Assembly (NCBI RefSeq): GCF_030463565.1
Contig: NC_134661.1
Location: 8,580,542 to 8,644,541 of the forward strand
Direction of reading: 5' to 3'
From: Pelecanus crispus
Taxonomy: Eukaryota > Chordata > Aves > Pelecaniformes > Pelecanidae
Length of the DNA: 64,000 bases
Below are positions 30,667 to 42,472 of the stretch, in pieces; position 1 is the first letter of the stretch; every line of letters begins with the position of its first letter. Under the pieces are notes generated by a model. It searched no databases. It had not been told where the DNA came from and saw only the letters and a program-made list of their open reading frames with translations. Position numbers and translations under genes: made by a program.

Positions 30667-32873
30667 CTTCCTCTGAAGAAAAGATTTTGTGGCCTTAGAG
30701 GAAGATCATCTTCCTCTGTTTGCAGGGATGTCCTCTTCCAGTGCTTGTAGTCCGTGGCGATGCCAGTGCTATCTGCTGGGTGCAGGATCTTTCTGAAGAT
30801 GCGGGCTCACTGTTTGCTCTAAGCCCAAGGTAGCTGCCACGGGAGGTGGGACAGAAATGGAGTTGTAAAAAGAAAACACAAAGCGGGAGAGGAATTTGAA
30901 ATATTGGGAAGACCCCTTCTCCCAGATCTTCTGCAGGGCCTTTCCTTCAAGCCTTATATTGTCAGTAGAAACAAGCCCGACATCATGCCGCCCTTTTGCC
31001 GAGTCTTGCTGTCCTTGGGGGACTTCTCCTTGTTCCTCAGCCTGCTGCACCTTTCACGCAGAGGAGTGCTTTAAACACGGCCGCTCTTGGGCCATCCGTG
31101 TGGACGTGGGCTGCTCCACGTGGCTTTTCTCCACAGTACCGGGAGCTGGATGGCTGGGAAGATGAAGGGCAAGCACAGCATGTTTCTCTCTCTATTTTCA
31201 AGAACGTTTGGTTTCTAGAGCCAATCTTAACAGATGCACTGTCAACGCTTAACAGTTCAACCTCATGTGGAAGAACTGTGTATGAGGGAAAATGTATTGG
31301 CAGTAACAAACACCTCCCACTCAAATTCATGTCCAAGAAAAGTGTAGCAGCTTTGTCTCAATTAACTTCCAGAGCTGTGGTCCTCCACAGGCTCCCCTTG
31401 CTGAAATCTTGCTCCTTCCTCCTGTTGGCATCGCTGCTGCAGGGCTGGATTTTGGGGGACTTGAACCAGGATGGCTGGCCGTTCCTTCCACAGAGGATTG
31501 CCCATAGGAATACACTTTGGTACTGTACCCCTGAAAATTTTGCTGTTAGATCGTGCTTGAGAGTTTCAGAGATGAGCTTAGCCCTGTGTAGGCAGTCCTG
31601 CGTCGTGCTGTTCGGTCCATTTTCTTTCTGCCCTCTACATGTGCTCTGGAGACACGAGTGCTCGATTTATGCCGGGCTTTCAGAGACTCTTAGACAGGAC
31701 CTTCTCTACATATTGCGGAGAGTCAAAACAGGGATCTCAAACCTCGCTCTCCTTTTGAATGGAGGAAGTTGTGCTGAGTGCCTGAATCAAAGGGCGTCTA
31801 TACAGTTTGTGCCAAATGCAGTCCAGCCCGCCTAGGGCTGTCTTTTCTAGTTCCCGTTGGATATTATGCCTTTCTTGAAACCTGGGCTCCAGTTAGGAAC
31901 GACCATCTGGTTACATCTTGTGTTTTGGGGCCAGCGCAGCATTCTAACAGGGCTTTATGGTACTAGGGGTGTCCTGGGGACCGATAGGGCTGTCCCTCTA
32001 CCCCTCCCCAGATCAGGCCAACGCGCAGCTTTCTCTGCTGGGATATTGCTGCCAGGTAGAGGGTGGCAGGTTCGTGCAGGAGCTGCTGGCACCACCTGTG
32101 GCTCCTTGTACTGCTGGCCCTGCAGAGCAAACGTGGGGGCAGAGGAGGTCCCTTTACCCTTGGGGGGCTTCTCTTCTCGGTGGGCTCCCTGGGAGTCGGA
32201 GAGTGCTGACCCGGGGTCTGTCCTTTTGTGTCCCTGTCAGTGCAGTGCAAATCCACATCTGCATGATGCTGCTGAAGCACCATCGTCTCTCTGTCATGAA
32301 ATATTCATGCCTGTCTCCAAAAGGGCTCCAGCGCGGCAAATCTATGTGTCCCTCCTGTGCCCCCCCCACGCACACAGCCGATCTGTGCTGCAGAGAGGGC
32401 GGCTGCGGGCTCTGCCACGAGGTCAAGCCAGATCCAGGCAGCTGATCTCTGTCTTTGAGGAAATAAAACAGAGCAGAAAAGAAGTAGCAAAACCCCAGGA
32501 GGTGCTTTTCAGACTTAACCCTTTCCAGGCTGGGAAGCATGGACAGAGAGAGCGTGCAGGGAGCAGCCTAAGCAGTGCAGGGAGAGACGGGTCTAGAGAG
32601 CAGCCAAGATGCTGTAGTCCTTTCTCAGGCTGGGAAGATTGTTCCCAAGCCTGGGAATCCTGCTGGAACAGGCTCTGCTGCTGTTGGATGTGCTGGTTTA
32701 AATCCATCTGATGTGAGTTGCTGTGCTTCTCCTGGCTTTATTGAAAGCTGCCTTGATTTCACTGTATTTGCTCCGCAAAGTGCGAGTCCTTGCTAGAATG
32801 TCACGGAGGAGTACTGTTTCCCCTGTGGGTGGAGGAGCATAAATCTTGGGTCTCGTGAGTTATTTCTCTTTGA

Positions 32874-32889
32874 TTTTTTTTTTTTTTTT
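32874..32889. repeat. Poly-T tract
   Basis: Sixteen consecutive T in intergenic sequence. Confidence 0.9.
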
Positions 32890-34849
32890 AATGTTCAGGG
32901 CATTTTTGAGCCTCCTCCTCATTTACGGTTAAGATGTCAGGCAGTAAAAGTAATATATTGCATCAGTTATCGGGAGACTGCTTCACTCAGGGGAAAGTTT
33001 CTGGGCTGGGAGCAGTGGCGATAGGACTCCCTCGGTGAGTCCTGTCGTGCTGTGGGGACCTCGCCTTGCTGGGTGACTCTGGAGCAGGGCAAACTGCTGC
33101 ACAGGGAGCTCTCTGGGCAGGCGTTAAGGTGAGGAAGGGATTCGGTACTCGGGCACGCAGCGCAGGTGGCGTTTGAGCAGCCTGGCTGGGCTGGCGGATG
33201 CAGCCGGTTCGTTTGTCCCTCCCTGTTCATCCCCTTGATAATCCGATTTACATTCCCTTTTCTTCCCCTGGATCCTGCTGTTACCATGGGAACTATGTCC
33301 ACAGTTGCATTTCATTGGCTTCTGGAAAAACTCCTTTTTCCCTTTCCCCCCTGCCTCTTTCCCCTTTTCCAGCTTGGACACGGAGCTCTGGCTGTCAGAG
33401 GATGGGGAAGCTTGCACGGTTTCTGATAACTGGGATGAAGGCAGCAGTTAGAGGGAGGAATTGGGGAAATATGGCAAGGACGTTAGGGACTGGATGAAGT
33501 GATTCTGCTTACGTGGTCTTTAGCTTGGTCTTTTCTGCGTCCCCCAGCTATGAAAGGGAGTCCTGGGCACTGTTACTGTTACTGTCCGTGAGTCTGCCCG
33601 CTCACCCCGAGGGTCTCTCCTGCTTTCAGGCCACTGTTGTCTCTGGTGGCCTGAGGAGCCAGCACCAGGGTGGCACACACTGTGCTCTTCATTGTAACTG
33701 AGGGATTTTCCTGCCTGTTTCTGCAAAGACCAAGCTGGTGTCGTGAGTAAGGGAGGAGATGCTGCTCCAGGCTCTTCCACTATCGCCTTCTTGCTGCCTT
33801 TTGCTTTGTCCAAGGAAATTGTGCTTTGGCCTGGTAGATTAAGAGCGTGCACAGACAGTTGCAAACAATTGTGATACTATGTCTTAACGAATTGTCATTT
33901 GTTGGCATCTTTGTTCCTTAAGTAACTGCGCCTTGGTGTTTTCAAGTATGGCACGTTTGCTTAAATTGGGAGAGAGGTTGCATTGAGGGAGGAAGGGGCA
34001 GTGGCAGAGGGGAGAGGATCCCCCAGCCCCTTCTTAGGAGGGTTCTCCTTCTGTTACTCAGTCCCACGTGTAGTGGGGCTAGCAGCTAGGCTGCTTCAGC
34101 CTCGCCACCCGGGCCTCTGCTCTTCCTCGCCCTGTCTAGTCACACCGCTAGAGAGCCCACAGGGCTTTGGCGGCCTCCCTCCATCTCTGCCTGTCTAAAC
34201 CCAGTTCCTGCCTCTGTTTTTGTCCTGGCCAAGCACCTCAGCATCCGGCCGACCTCGTTACCTGTGGCCAGGCCAACCCCTGTATTTGGTGTTCTCGCTG
34301 TGCCAGGCACGCGACTCTCCTGCAACGCCTCGCGTTGCCTTCCGCTTCGGAGAGGATTTTGATCCTTGGTTCTCAGTGTCCACACCGTATAAAGGGCAGC
34401 TGTAACGTGTGTTAAGGTACCTGTTAGACAGATATTCGAGAAGGGCTGTCTGTGCAGGAAGGTGTGATTTAATGGTGCAGGGGCCAGCTGTAAAGCACTG
34501 CTGCTGGCGGGGATGGGGGGTTCGTTTAGCTCTTCGTATTCTAGCGCAGGGATGAGGCTGCGTTGCATGCTGCGGCAATCCGTTTCCTTGCTTCTGCGCC
34601 TGGATGTTAAAGCTCCGTTTGGCATTTTTCACCGGAGCCACAGTTTCTCCTTTTCCTCTTAATTAAAACATCCCCTTCTGCTGTGCACATGCTGCTATTC
34701 TGTCATGCGTGGCCCCAGAGATAGCTGCATCTCCTTTGCATCATCTGAGAGAGAAAATAGCGTAAATACAGCAAGGCGGCGTGTTTTCTACTGTTTCTAG
34801 TCCCAGCTCCCGTGCTGCCCCTCAACATCGGGTCCACGGAGGGAAAACC

Positions 34850-35850
34850 GGGCTGTGATTAGAGCAACCCTGCTTTCCGCGGGTGGAGGAGGAGAGCAGG
34901 ACCGCTGCGCCGCTGGCGTGGGAGCCCCCGGGTGCCCGGGGAAGGGCCGGGCCGTGTCCGGTGTGCCCTGCCTGCCTGCCCTCTCTGCTGGGGGAGCCCC
35001 CCGGGCTGCTGCCCCCCCCCGGCCCCCCGGGCTGCTGCCCCCCCCCGGCCCCCCGGGCTGCTGCCCCCCCGGGCTGCTGCCCCCCCGGCCCCCCCCCCGG
35101 GCTGCTGCCCCCCCGGCCCCCCCCCCGGGCTGTTGCCCCCCCGGCCCCCCCCCCGGGCTGTTGCCCCCCCGGGCTGCTGCCCCCCCGGCCCCCCGGGCTG
35201 CTGCCCCCCCGGCCCCCCGGGCTGCTGCCCCCCCGGGCTGCTGCCCCCCCGGGCTGCTGCCCCCCCGGCCCCCCGGGCTGCTGCCCCCCCGGGCTGCTGC
35301 CCCCCCGGCCCCCCGGCCCGCTGCCCCCCCGGGCTGTTGCCCCGACGGCGCGGCCGCTGCGCCGCCAGGTGGCGCCGCCGGGCCCCCGCCCCGGCCCCGC
35401 CCCGCCCGCCCCGGCCCCGCCCACCCGGCCCGCGCCGCCGCCGCCGCCGGTGATGGAGCCCGGTTCCCGCCGCCGTCCCCCCGGGCTGGGATGGGCTAGG
35501 GCGGCCCAGGGCCCGCTGCCCGGTTCTCTCTGCCGGAGCCCCCGGGCCCCGCCCGAGGAGCTGCGCCCAGGCAGCCCCGCTCTGGCTGCAGGCGGAGAAC
35601 GCCGGCAGCCGGCGTGTCCCGGGCCGCGGGTGGGACGTGGCGTGAGGCCGGCTTCTGCGTGCGGAGCAGCCCCCTTCACCAAGGGGGGACCTTTCCCCTG
35701 CTGCGCCCTCCTCATCCCTCTGCCCACACAGCGGAGGGATGCACGGGTACTCCCAAGGCTGGAGAAGCTGTCCCTCCATAGCCGCCCGCCCGCGGCAGGC
35801 GATAGCACGCGTGTTTAATAACGCTGACACTGGAGAGAGGGAGGAGCGCG
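34850..35850. promoter_or_regulatory. CpG-rich block with possible upstream promoter
   Basis: Dense CpG sequence surrounds and follows the C-rich minisatellite, with Sp1-like CCCCGCCC strings near 35,385-35,430. No convincing exon boundary was found. It could be an alternative upstream promoter of BCL9L, a noncoding RNA promoter, or merely GC-rich repeat flank. Long open frames across it are compositional artefacts. Confidence 0.35.
34997..35345. repeat. C-rich minisatellite, GGGCTGCTG-C7 unit
   Basis: About 18 imperfect copies of a 16-24 bp unit, GGGCTGCTGCCCCCCC with an optional GGCCCCCC extension. Two GGGCTGTTG variants sit next to each other in the middle and a third ends the array. The + strand is a succession of C6-C10 runs, so the minus strand is strongly G-quadruplex-prone. 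Confidence 0.95.
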
Positions 35851-38800
35851 GGGAGAGGCAGCCAGCCTCCAGCACTGTGCTCGCCTTCCTGCGCGCTGTG
35901 GAGAAGGCAGGCTGGGGTCTGAGAGTGCCTCCGCGTCCGTAGGCGTGGATGCAGAGGGCACGTTGTTGGAGAGCGTGAAGGGAGGTGGAGGAATCTGGAG
36001 CGTGAGAGGAAACTGAACGTGGACTCATAGAATCATTTAGGTTGGAAGAGACCTTTAAGATCATCCAGTCCAACCATTAACCTAACACCACCAAGAACAG
36101 AAGTGTGAGTGACAAGTAGCTGGTCAGGGATGGGGTGGTCTCGGCAAGGAGGACCTTTTCCTTGTCCCAAATCCTGTGGAGTCCTTGAGGCAGTCAGCTG
36201 AGGTGCTCGGCACCTCTGGCATGCAAGTACCATCAGACCTGCGTAAATGCATGCGTGTTTTGGGAGCCTGGGGCGCGGATGAGCATGGGCTGGGTGAAAA
36301 CCAAGGGAGCAGAAATGGGAGCAGAGCCTGAACACCCAAGTAGAGCCCGTGGCTTTACTCAGACGGTCGCCGTCCCCAGAGCGCGCAGGACAGATGGGCC
36401 TGGCCAGGCAGCTGTGTGTTGGTGCAGGTGAGTCTGGCTGCGTCAGCCCCGCGCGCCAGGGTATGTGCCCTTGCTTCTCTGCAAAACAGGTCCGCCCCTG
36501 AGATGCTGGGGAGAGGCTTTTCCCCTAGCTAGAGATTTGTGTGGTCGAGGCGTTGCGCACACCAAGATGCACGTGACTTGTCTCGGGAACGGAGAGACCG
36601 CCTGTGCGGGAAGAGGGGTAGCAAGCACTAGTCCAAGCTACCAGCAACACAAGTCCCTGTCGTGCTGGCAGATGGCGCAAGGCAGCAGCTCACGAACTTT
36701 TCCTGTTACGACCCCGTTTACAGAGCAGTGATTTCAAGGGACCCCAAATAGAGACACTGAATAAAATTGAATTTGCATCAGGCTTGTGACCTCCCTGGAA
36801 ACTCTCCTCATCTCTGCTCTGGGACTCGCTGACACGGGGTTTGAGTGTCTGCAGTGACCAAGCTTCCAGGAGCCCTCCGGAGATGAAGGCACTGAGTAAA
36901 TAAATCAAAGGGAGGGATTGCTCCTTTCCTAGTTCTGCCTCGCCGTAAGACTGCAGTAGCAGGGACAGCAGAAGCTGTTCTTGCACCATCCTTGAGTATC
37001 TTGTTATCCTTTGGTATGATGCACCACAGCCTCGCCGGTGCTCTGTGCGCAGCGTAGCTCCGGGGCTGGCACCCGCCTGCTCGGCTTCGTTCCTGCTGTT
37101 TGTGGTCGCACGTGCTCGTGCAGAAAGCGCGTCTGCCCCGTCACCCATCGCTAGTGTACATGCATGAGGATTTGCCCCTCTGCGACGTGCGTTTGCCCGT
37201 GCACGGTGTGTGCCGTCGTGCCGAGGCTGCTCTGGGGGGAGCAAAGGGGGTCCGCTTTGGCAGGCAGGGACCGGCGCGGCGCAGGCCACCGACGGGCAGC
37301 GGGCTGCGGGCAGGCTGGCGGAGCGGAGCGCGGCCTCGGCGCCGAGGGGGAGCTGAGGAACGCGACCGCAGCCCCCCGACAGCACCGAGAGCCGCCTGCC
37401 TGTTTGCACAGACCCGAACTCCCTCGCAGCCCGCGCGGGGCCTGCTCCTGCCTGCGCAGCCGGCCAGGAGTGCCAGAGGGCAGGGAAATCTCGCTGCTGC
37501 GGGGGGGCAGCGCCGCGTTCCTGCCCGGACCCCCGGCTCCCTCCTGCCTGCGCCCTGCCAGGCTCGCCCCCCGCGGCGAGGGGCCGGGCCGAGCCCGCCC
37601 GGCTGCCCGCCCGTCCTTTCGGCGAGGGATCTGCTGGCTTTGTGTCACCGAGGCGCTGCGATTCCAGAGCCAGCCCTGCCTGCTCAGTTTTTCCAAACCC
37701 GCACTTGGGAGGAAGGCGCCGTATCAGGATAAGAGTCCTCCCCGCCGCCTGCCACCTTCCCGCTCCCCAGCCAGCCCGAGCCCCGGGTGGCGGTGGGAGG
37801 CGCCGGCTTTGCCGATGGCTGCGTTTATCACGCTGGTGGCCTCGCTAAATGGTTTAACCCTCTGCGCCCCGCGGGCCTTGCTGCCGCCAGGCTCGGTGGG
37901 CTGCCCCGCTGGCAGCTGCCCAGCCCCGCAGGCTGCCTGAGGGGCTCCGGCTCTCCTGGCCCTACCGGGTGGCAGGGGCAGAAGCTCCCTCCTAGCTCCA
38001 GCACCAGCAAACCTCCGCCTTTTCTTGCTTTGCCGCTCGCCAGAGGCTGCTCTGGACAGCAGCGATGTACCAAGAGCAGAGGCAGCGAAGCAAGCATCTC
38101 TGCAGGGCCCCGCGCAAAGAGCAGCCCAAATGCAGCTAGGGCGTGTAGCAGAGGCTGCCCGAGGCTGGGCTGTTGTGGTAGGAGTTAAGCTCGTCTCCTG
38201 TGCCAGAATCCCAGCAGCATTAGGACTTTGCGCACCGTGCGGTAGACCTGGGATGACTTCCCCCGGGCTGTGGCGAGCATCTCAGGTGGCGGGAGGATGA
38301 GGCTGGTGTTCAGAGCGCACGGGAGTCACAAGAAGGGAAGAAGGCTTGGAGAGCTACGTCATGCCTGCACCCGCACAGGTGTTACGAGCGCATCTGACGT
38401 TGCAGGAATAGCAAGGCGTCCAGGGTCCCGAGCCTCGGTGTCCTTGTGATCCTGGAACCGTGTCAGGAGTTTGTCTTTGCTAGACAATGGTGTGTCAGAC
38501 ATGCTGTGGCTGCAGCAGCGTATTCCCATTTGAGAAGAGGATGGCTTACCTTGATTAAATTATCCTCCGGTACTCCAGCACAGGCTGTGTTTTGCCTTTA
38601 GGACTACAGCATAGGAAAATCCCAGCGTATGGAGTGGGGCCAGGGTCCAGCTCTGGCACGAGCATGCTGAGCAGGAGACCATGGCTGGCTGGCTGGCTGC
38701 GTCGCTTCCCGTGTTGTCTTTGCGCTTCCCGGTTTCTTCTGGCTGCAGTGGGTGAATGGCCTTGGCCTGCCGGAGGTGTGATGGTTAATAAGTCAGCGCG

Positions 38801-39600
38801 AACCGAACGGGCTGGGATCCCATTTGAAAGGCATAGGGAAGCTGAGCCGAGCACTCCGGGTTCTGTCCAGGTCCGTCTGGCCAACGGCACAGGCTGCCTG
38901 GGCAGCTGCAGAGGTGGCAGAGGTAGCACAGGCTCCTCACAGCTGCCTGCTGCTGGCGGCTGCCCTGCTCAAATGCCAGCAAGCACGGAATGAGGGAGCC
39001 CATTCTTCCCTGGCTGGCCGCAGGGCTGGGCACAGACCTGGGGCCTCTCCTGGGCTGGCTCCCCCCCCACCTCCTTTCCCTGAGCGACGGCTTTGTGGTA
39101 CCATCAAAACAGAAGTGGGATTGAGACCTTGCGATGCAGCCCGAGAGATGGAGGCATGGCAGGGACTTGCGAGGCTGTGGGATAGGATCCGTGCCAGTGT
39201 CTGAGGGGAGAAGGGGGCACTGTGGCCAGGAGTCCGTCTAGGGACAGGCAGGACGGAGGCTCGCATGGGTAGAGCTGAAAAGATGTTTTTAGGCCAGAGT
39301 CTGCCTCTGCAGCAGTAACGTAGCCTCTGCCATCTCCTTGCTGGACCTTTGCTTTTCTGGGGAAACACGGGATGAGTCTGTGTGCCAGGTTTGCGAATTT
39401 AATGCCAGAGCTGTCACTGGCTCCCTGCTCTGTACCTGTGTGGCTCAGCAAAGCAGAGAGCTGCCCCTAAAAGGGGTGTTTTGCAGCCCCAGGCTCGTTT
39501 CCTTCATCCCAATTCATCTGTGCTCCTCCATCTCCAGGGCGCTGGTGGGGGTTGGTCTGGGACTGGAGCAAGCCACCGGGGAAACGCTTCGCAAAGAGGC
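35850..39600. other. Noncoding interval with moderate CpG content
   Basis: Contains the CR1 tail at 36.02 kb and a CpG-enriched patch at about 37.2-37.95 kb. I found no exon series, RNA gene or other repeat family. Confidence 0.45.
36023..36094 (-). mobile_element. CR1 LINE 3'-end fragment
   Basis: About 70 bp of antisense CR1 tail (CATAGAATCATTTAGGTTGG through TCCAACCATTAACC), 5'-truncated, in noncoding sequence just after the first CpG-rich minisatellite block. Confidence 0.88.
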
Positions 39601-39612
39601 GGCTCCAGCTAA

Positions 39613-39997
39613 CTGTGAGTCACATCATTAATTCCAGTGTAGTTAATTGGACCTAATTAATCATATTCATACGTGTGATGAGGGCCTTGCCCACAGGGGT
39701 CTTGCGAAGGTCTGAGCTTGGGGCTGGCATTCCGGAGGGGCGCTGGGAACGAACAAGTCCCAGAGCCCTGGGGATGGCTTGGGACCTGGCTCCCAGGTAC
39801 TCCAGATGTTCTAGGACGAGGCCGATCCTTCCGGCCCCGTATCCCACTGTCCTCTGCATCCCACAGAGGCAGAACTTGTCTGGAGCTTCTGGGTGGCTGG
39901 TCCCAATTCTTCGCAGGGAAGGCTGGAGTTGCGGTTGCACGTGGCTTTCTTGGCCCTTGACTGGTTTGGAAGGGAGACTCTTGATTTCCTGGGTGTA
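39613..39997. repeat. 385-bp direct repeat, copy 1
   Basis: Runs from CTGTGAGTCACATCATTAAT to TTGATTTCCTGGGTGTA and is about 94% identical by eye to the copy at 42090-42472. The first 50 bp are AT-rich with three TTAATT-type motifs and the remainder is GC-rich. Flanking sequences of the two copies are unrelated, so the borders are sharp. I do not recognise the family. Confidence 0.95.
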
Positions 39998-40689
39998 TGT
40001 TTTATGGCCCAAAGGCAGGAAGTGTCCGTGCAAGGGAGGGGCGGGTAACAAGCAGTCTGGGCGTCTCGGCCGGGGGCTCGCTAACGTGCCGATGTACCAC
40101 ACAGCTCCTGGGATGAGCTGCTGCCGTGGTGGTGGTGGTGTTGGCAGAGGGAGGCTTTGAGGAGCTCCAAGGTCTCTGCTTCCCCATCTCCTCCCCTCCC
40201 TGTCTCTCCTAGCGTGGGCGTAATGATAGAGGAGGGAAGGGGAAACTGGGAGTCGGAGTCAAGTGTAGGGAGGGCAGCTAGCCCGGCAGATGTTAATTAA
40301 AGACAGAGGTTCAGCGCTGAGCCGGTGGCGGCTGGTCCTCCCGCTGACCTTTCCCAGTCTCGCTCTGCCACTTTCATGTGCGCGGGCTGGGAGAGATGCG
40401 AGGGGCTGTGATGTAGAAAGCCTGCGGGAAGGGAAGGAGCAGGAGGGGAGAGGACAGGTGGCTCCGCACCAGACATAGCTGGGGGAAAGGAGCTGGCAGG
40501 GAGCTGCCGTGCCAGGCAGCGGTGGTCGGGCACTCTCTTTCACCCGCTGCGCCCGCCGTCGGCGGGGACACAGGCCCAGCGCTGCCGCTGGTAAGGGTGC
40601 GAGCGGGAAAACGTGTTGGCTGCTTGCTGGCGAGGCGGGGAGACGGGCTTGGGGGTATGGGAGGGGATGCCTGGCTGGCCGGGGGAAGC

Positions 40690-41215
40690 CAGCAGCTGCC
40701 CCCCTGCCCGCTCCCCTGCCCGCTCCCCTGCCCGCCCCCTCCCCTGCCCCCTCCCCTGCCCCCTCCCCTGCCCCCTCCCCTGCCCCCTCCCCTGCCCGCT
40801 CCCCTGCCCGCCCGCTCCCCCGCCCGCTCCCCCGCCCGCCCCCCTGCCCGCTCCCCCGCCCGCTCCCCCGCCCGCCCCCCTGCCCGCTCCCCCCTGCCCG
40901 CCCCCCTGCCCGCCCCCCTGCCCGCCCCCCTGCCCGCCCCCCTGCCCGCCCCCCTGCCCGCTCCCCTGCCCGCCCTGCTGCCCGCCCCCTCCCCTGCCCG
41001 CTCCCCTGCCCGCTCCCCTGCCCGCTCCCCTGCCCGCTCCCCTGCCCGCCCCGCTGCCCGCCCCGCTGCCCGCCCCGCTGCCCGCCCCGCTGCCCGCCCC
41101 GCTGCCCGCCCCGCTGCCCGCCCCGCTGCCCGCCCCGCTGTCCGCCCCGCTGCCCGCTCCCCTGCCCGCTCCCCTGCCCGCTCCCCTGCCCGCTCCCCTG
41201 CCCGCTCCCTGCCCG
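40690..41215. repeat. C-rich 12-bp minisatellite, CCCCTGCCCGCT unit
   Basis: About 44 near-exact copies of a 12-bp unit are organised in blocks of like variants: CCCCTGCCCCCT (about 40,738-40,796), CCCCCTGCCCGC (about 40,890-40,960) and CCGCTGCCCGCC (about 41,045-41,150), with CCCCTGCCCGCT between and around them. It lies within a CpG-rich region. Confidence 0.95.
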
Positions 41216-41260
41216 CGCGGGGCGGGGCGAGGCGGGGCGGGGCGGGGCGGGGCGAGGCGC
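41216..41260 (+). repeat. GGGGC-repeat tract
   Basis: Directly after the C-rich minisatellite the strand asymmetry flips to GGGGCGGGGC units, with Sp1-like GC boxes and a canonical G-quadruplex pattern on the + strand. Confidence 0.9.
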
Positions 41261-42089
41261 GCGCTGTCCTGCCCCGCCGGGAGGCCGCCCCGCGCCACGG
41301 CAGGGGGCGCTGCCGCACGCCCTGCCCGCGCTCCTGCCGCCGCGCCCCGGGCCTGGGCGGGGGGGGGGGGACCCGGGTTTGAGGGGGTCCCCTGGGGTTT
41401 TGGGGAGCCCCCCCGCGCCCGCCGCCTCTCCGCCTGCCTCTGCTTCCCAGAGGGCAGGCTGGCTGCCTCCCCCGAGCCGGGCGGCCGTGCGCGCAGGCGG
41501 AGCCGGAGGGCAAGGCGCGTTTTCGTTTTCGGTCGGGGCCGCCGCTTCCCGTCAGCGGAGATGGATCGCTTGTCCCGGGATCCCCTTTAGCTCTGCAACG
41601 CTCCGAGGTGCTGCCAAGTGGTCCCTGCCTCCAAGCCCTCTCTTCCCAGCCCACCCCCCGAGCAGTTAGCACGCGGCGGGCAGGAAGGTGACACATCCCG
41701 GTTAGGATGCTGCTGGCGTCGGCCGGGAGCGGGTGGACTGGATTAATAACCCAACATGCGTGTGCACTTGTGCGGGTCCCGTCTGCCCGCGAGGAAAGAG
41801 GGAGCAGGCACAGAGCGCAGGCAGCCAGCGAGCCAGCTGCGTCCTTGCTCAGCTGCGCGCCTGCAGCGGCCGCGGTGTCGGCGGCAGCCCCAAGTCGGGC
41901 TGCAGCTCCTGAGGTTGGCGGAGGGCCGTGCTCCTGCCGCCCAGCTGAAGCAAACGGTGTATTTGGGATGGATGTTACTTCTACCTGAGCCTGCGCCCAG
42001 CTATCCCCAGCCATCTCATCTCCTTCCTCCCTCTGCTCCTTGGGTCTCATCTGCCTCTTCGCACTCCTGTCGCCCCCACCCCGGTGTAG

Positions 42090-42472
42090 CTGTGAGTCAC
42101 ATCGTTGATTCCAGTGTAGTTAACTGGACCTAATTAATCATATTCATAAGTGCAATGAGGGCCTTGCCCACAGGGGTCTTGCGAAGGTCTGAGCTTGGGG
42201 CTGGCGTTCCGGAGGGGCGCTGGGAACGAACAAGTCCCAGAGCCCTGGAGGCGGCTTGGGGCCCAGCTCCCGGGTACTCCAGATGTTCCACGATGAGGCC
42301 GATCCTTCCGGCCCCGTATCCCACTGTCCTCTGCATCCCACAGAGGCAGAACTTGTCCGGAGTTTCTGGTTGGTCCCAATTCTTCGCAGGGAAGGCTGGA
42401 GTTGCGGTCGCACATGGCTCTCCCTTGGCCCTTGACTGGTTTGGAAGGGAGACTCTTGATTTCCTGGGTGTA
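42090..42472. repeat. 383-bp direct repeat, copy 2
   Basis: Second copy of the element at 39613-39997, same orientation, 2,477 bp downstream. It differs by roughly two dozen substitutions and two small indels. Its right end adjoins the CpG island that holds the putative BCL9L promoter. Confidence 0.95.

Larger units (their letters stand above)
20500..34850. other. Gene-free interval between FOXR1 and the first CpG block
   Basis: About 14 kb with no exon series that I recognise on either strand. Conserved UPK2 features, such as its hydrophobic C-terminal membrane segment and the Cys-Arg-Gly region, were looked for and not seen. Contents are simple tracts (listed separately) and otherwise unremarkable sequence of mixed composition. 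An unknown lncRNA or a fast-evolving small gene cannot be excluded by eye. Confidence 0.5.

Noticed and set aside
34822-36073. Long open frames (up to about 400 codons) across the GC-rich block on both strands
   Set aside because: They are open only because the C-rich minisatellite and flanks lack AT-containing stops. Translation gives Gly/Pro/Ala repeats in several frames at once, with no domain and no splice structure.
40374-42050. 558-codon minus-strand frame and 386-codon plus-strand frame
   Set aside because: Both are translations of the 12-bp minisatellite (Pro-Leu-Pro-Ala or Gly-Arg repeats), open in multiple frames. Compositional artefacts.
39613-42472. The 385-bp repeat pair as a solo LTR or terminal repeats of one element
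   Set aside because: Ends do not show the TG...CA pattern, no polyadenylation signal or primer-binding site is seen, and the sequence between copies has no retroelement coding content.
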